Part shown: in pieces, positions 5,809 to 5,838 of the stretch
Position numbering within the stretch: position 1 is the stretch's first letter
Layout of the letters: each line of letters opens with the position of its first letter
Source: Clostridia bacterium
GTDB taxonomy: Bacteria > Bacillota > Clostridia > Oscillospirales > Acutalibacteraceae
NCBI GenBank assembly: GCA_900769535.1
Contig: CAAGHB010000074.1
Location: 1 to 5,838 of the forward strand
Length of the DNA stretch: 5,838 nucleotides
Direction: 5' to 3'
Program-made: the position numbers and the translations under genes
Notes under the pieces: model-generated
The model's input: the letters and a program-made list of their open reading frames with translations, nothing else
Told to the model about the DNA's origin: nothing
Databases searched by the model: none

Positions 5809-5838
5809 AGATCGGAAGAGCGTCGTGTAGGGAAAGAG
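5809..5838. other. Illumina TruSeq adapter sequence (assembly contamination)
   Basis: The last 30 bases begin AGATCGGAAGAGCGTCGTG and continue TAGGGAAAGAG, which I recognise as the start of the Illumina TruSeq universal adapter read-through sequence (reverse complement of the P5-side primer). It is not biological DNA. The leading A is the A-tail base, so the genomic insert ends at 5808. On the minus strand, in frame with the M23 gene, it translates to LFPYTTLFRS, an artefact peptide seen at the ends of proteins predicted from untrimmed contigs. Confidence 0.97.

Overview
This window is a stretch of chromosomal housekeeping DNA from a low-to-moderate GC Firmicute. Every gene is on the minus strand, so the biological order runs from the right end to the left. 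The protein families point to Clostridia, probably a Ruminococcaceae/Oscillospirales-type gut bacterium: a SpoIVFA/SpoIVFB-like pair, the clostridial radical SAM + DUF2344 pair, and an rplS-rbgA-lepB block. The taxon below class level is an inference.

Layout, in transcription order. (1) 5838-5809 is not genomic: it is Illumina TruSeq adapter, so the real DNA ends at 5808 inside a gene. (2) 5808-4607 holds a 5'-truncated M23/LytM metallopeptidase-domain gene overlapping by 4 bp an M50 site-2-type membrane protease gene; together they resemble spoIVFA-spoIVFB. (3) A strong sigma-A-type promoter (4604-4576) starts a second unit: a 615-aa radical SAM protein with a B12-binding-like N-terminus, overlapping by 26 bp a DUF2344 gene. 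(4) A second promoter (2075-2047) and a leader of about 130 nt precede rplS (ribosomal protein L19), which ends in a textbook intrinsic terminator (1551-1519). (5) Beyond the terminator lie rbgA (50S assembly GTPase), lepB (signal peptidase I) and the first 17 codons of a further gene, probably rnhB (RNase HII), packed with gaps or overlaps of 16 bp and -1 bp.

Functional themes are ribosome production (L19, RbgA, and possibly the radical SAM/DUF2344 pair), and proteolysis at the membrane or in the envelope (signal peptidase, M50 protease, LytM-domain protein). There are no tRNA or rRNA genes, mobile elements, CRISPR arrays or long repeats. The only intergenic spaces over 50 bp are 1500-1564 (terminator and rbgA RBS), 1907-2089 (rplS promoter and leader) and 4545-4606 (promoter and RBS). 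I see no undescribed defence or mobile system. The points most worth a second look are the adapter read into a coding frame, the possible Shine-Dalgarno-sequestering leader of rplS, the short M50 protein paired with a LytM domain that keeps its zinc ligands, and the radical SAM/DUF2344 pair lying next to 50S ribosome genes.
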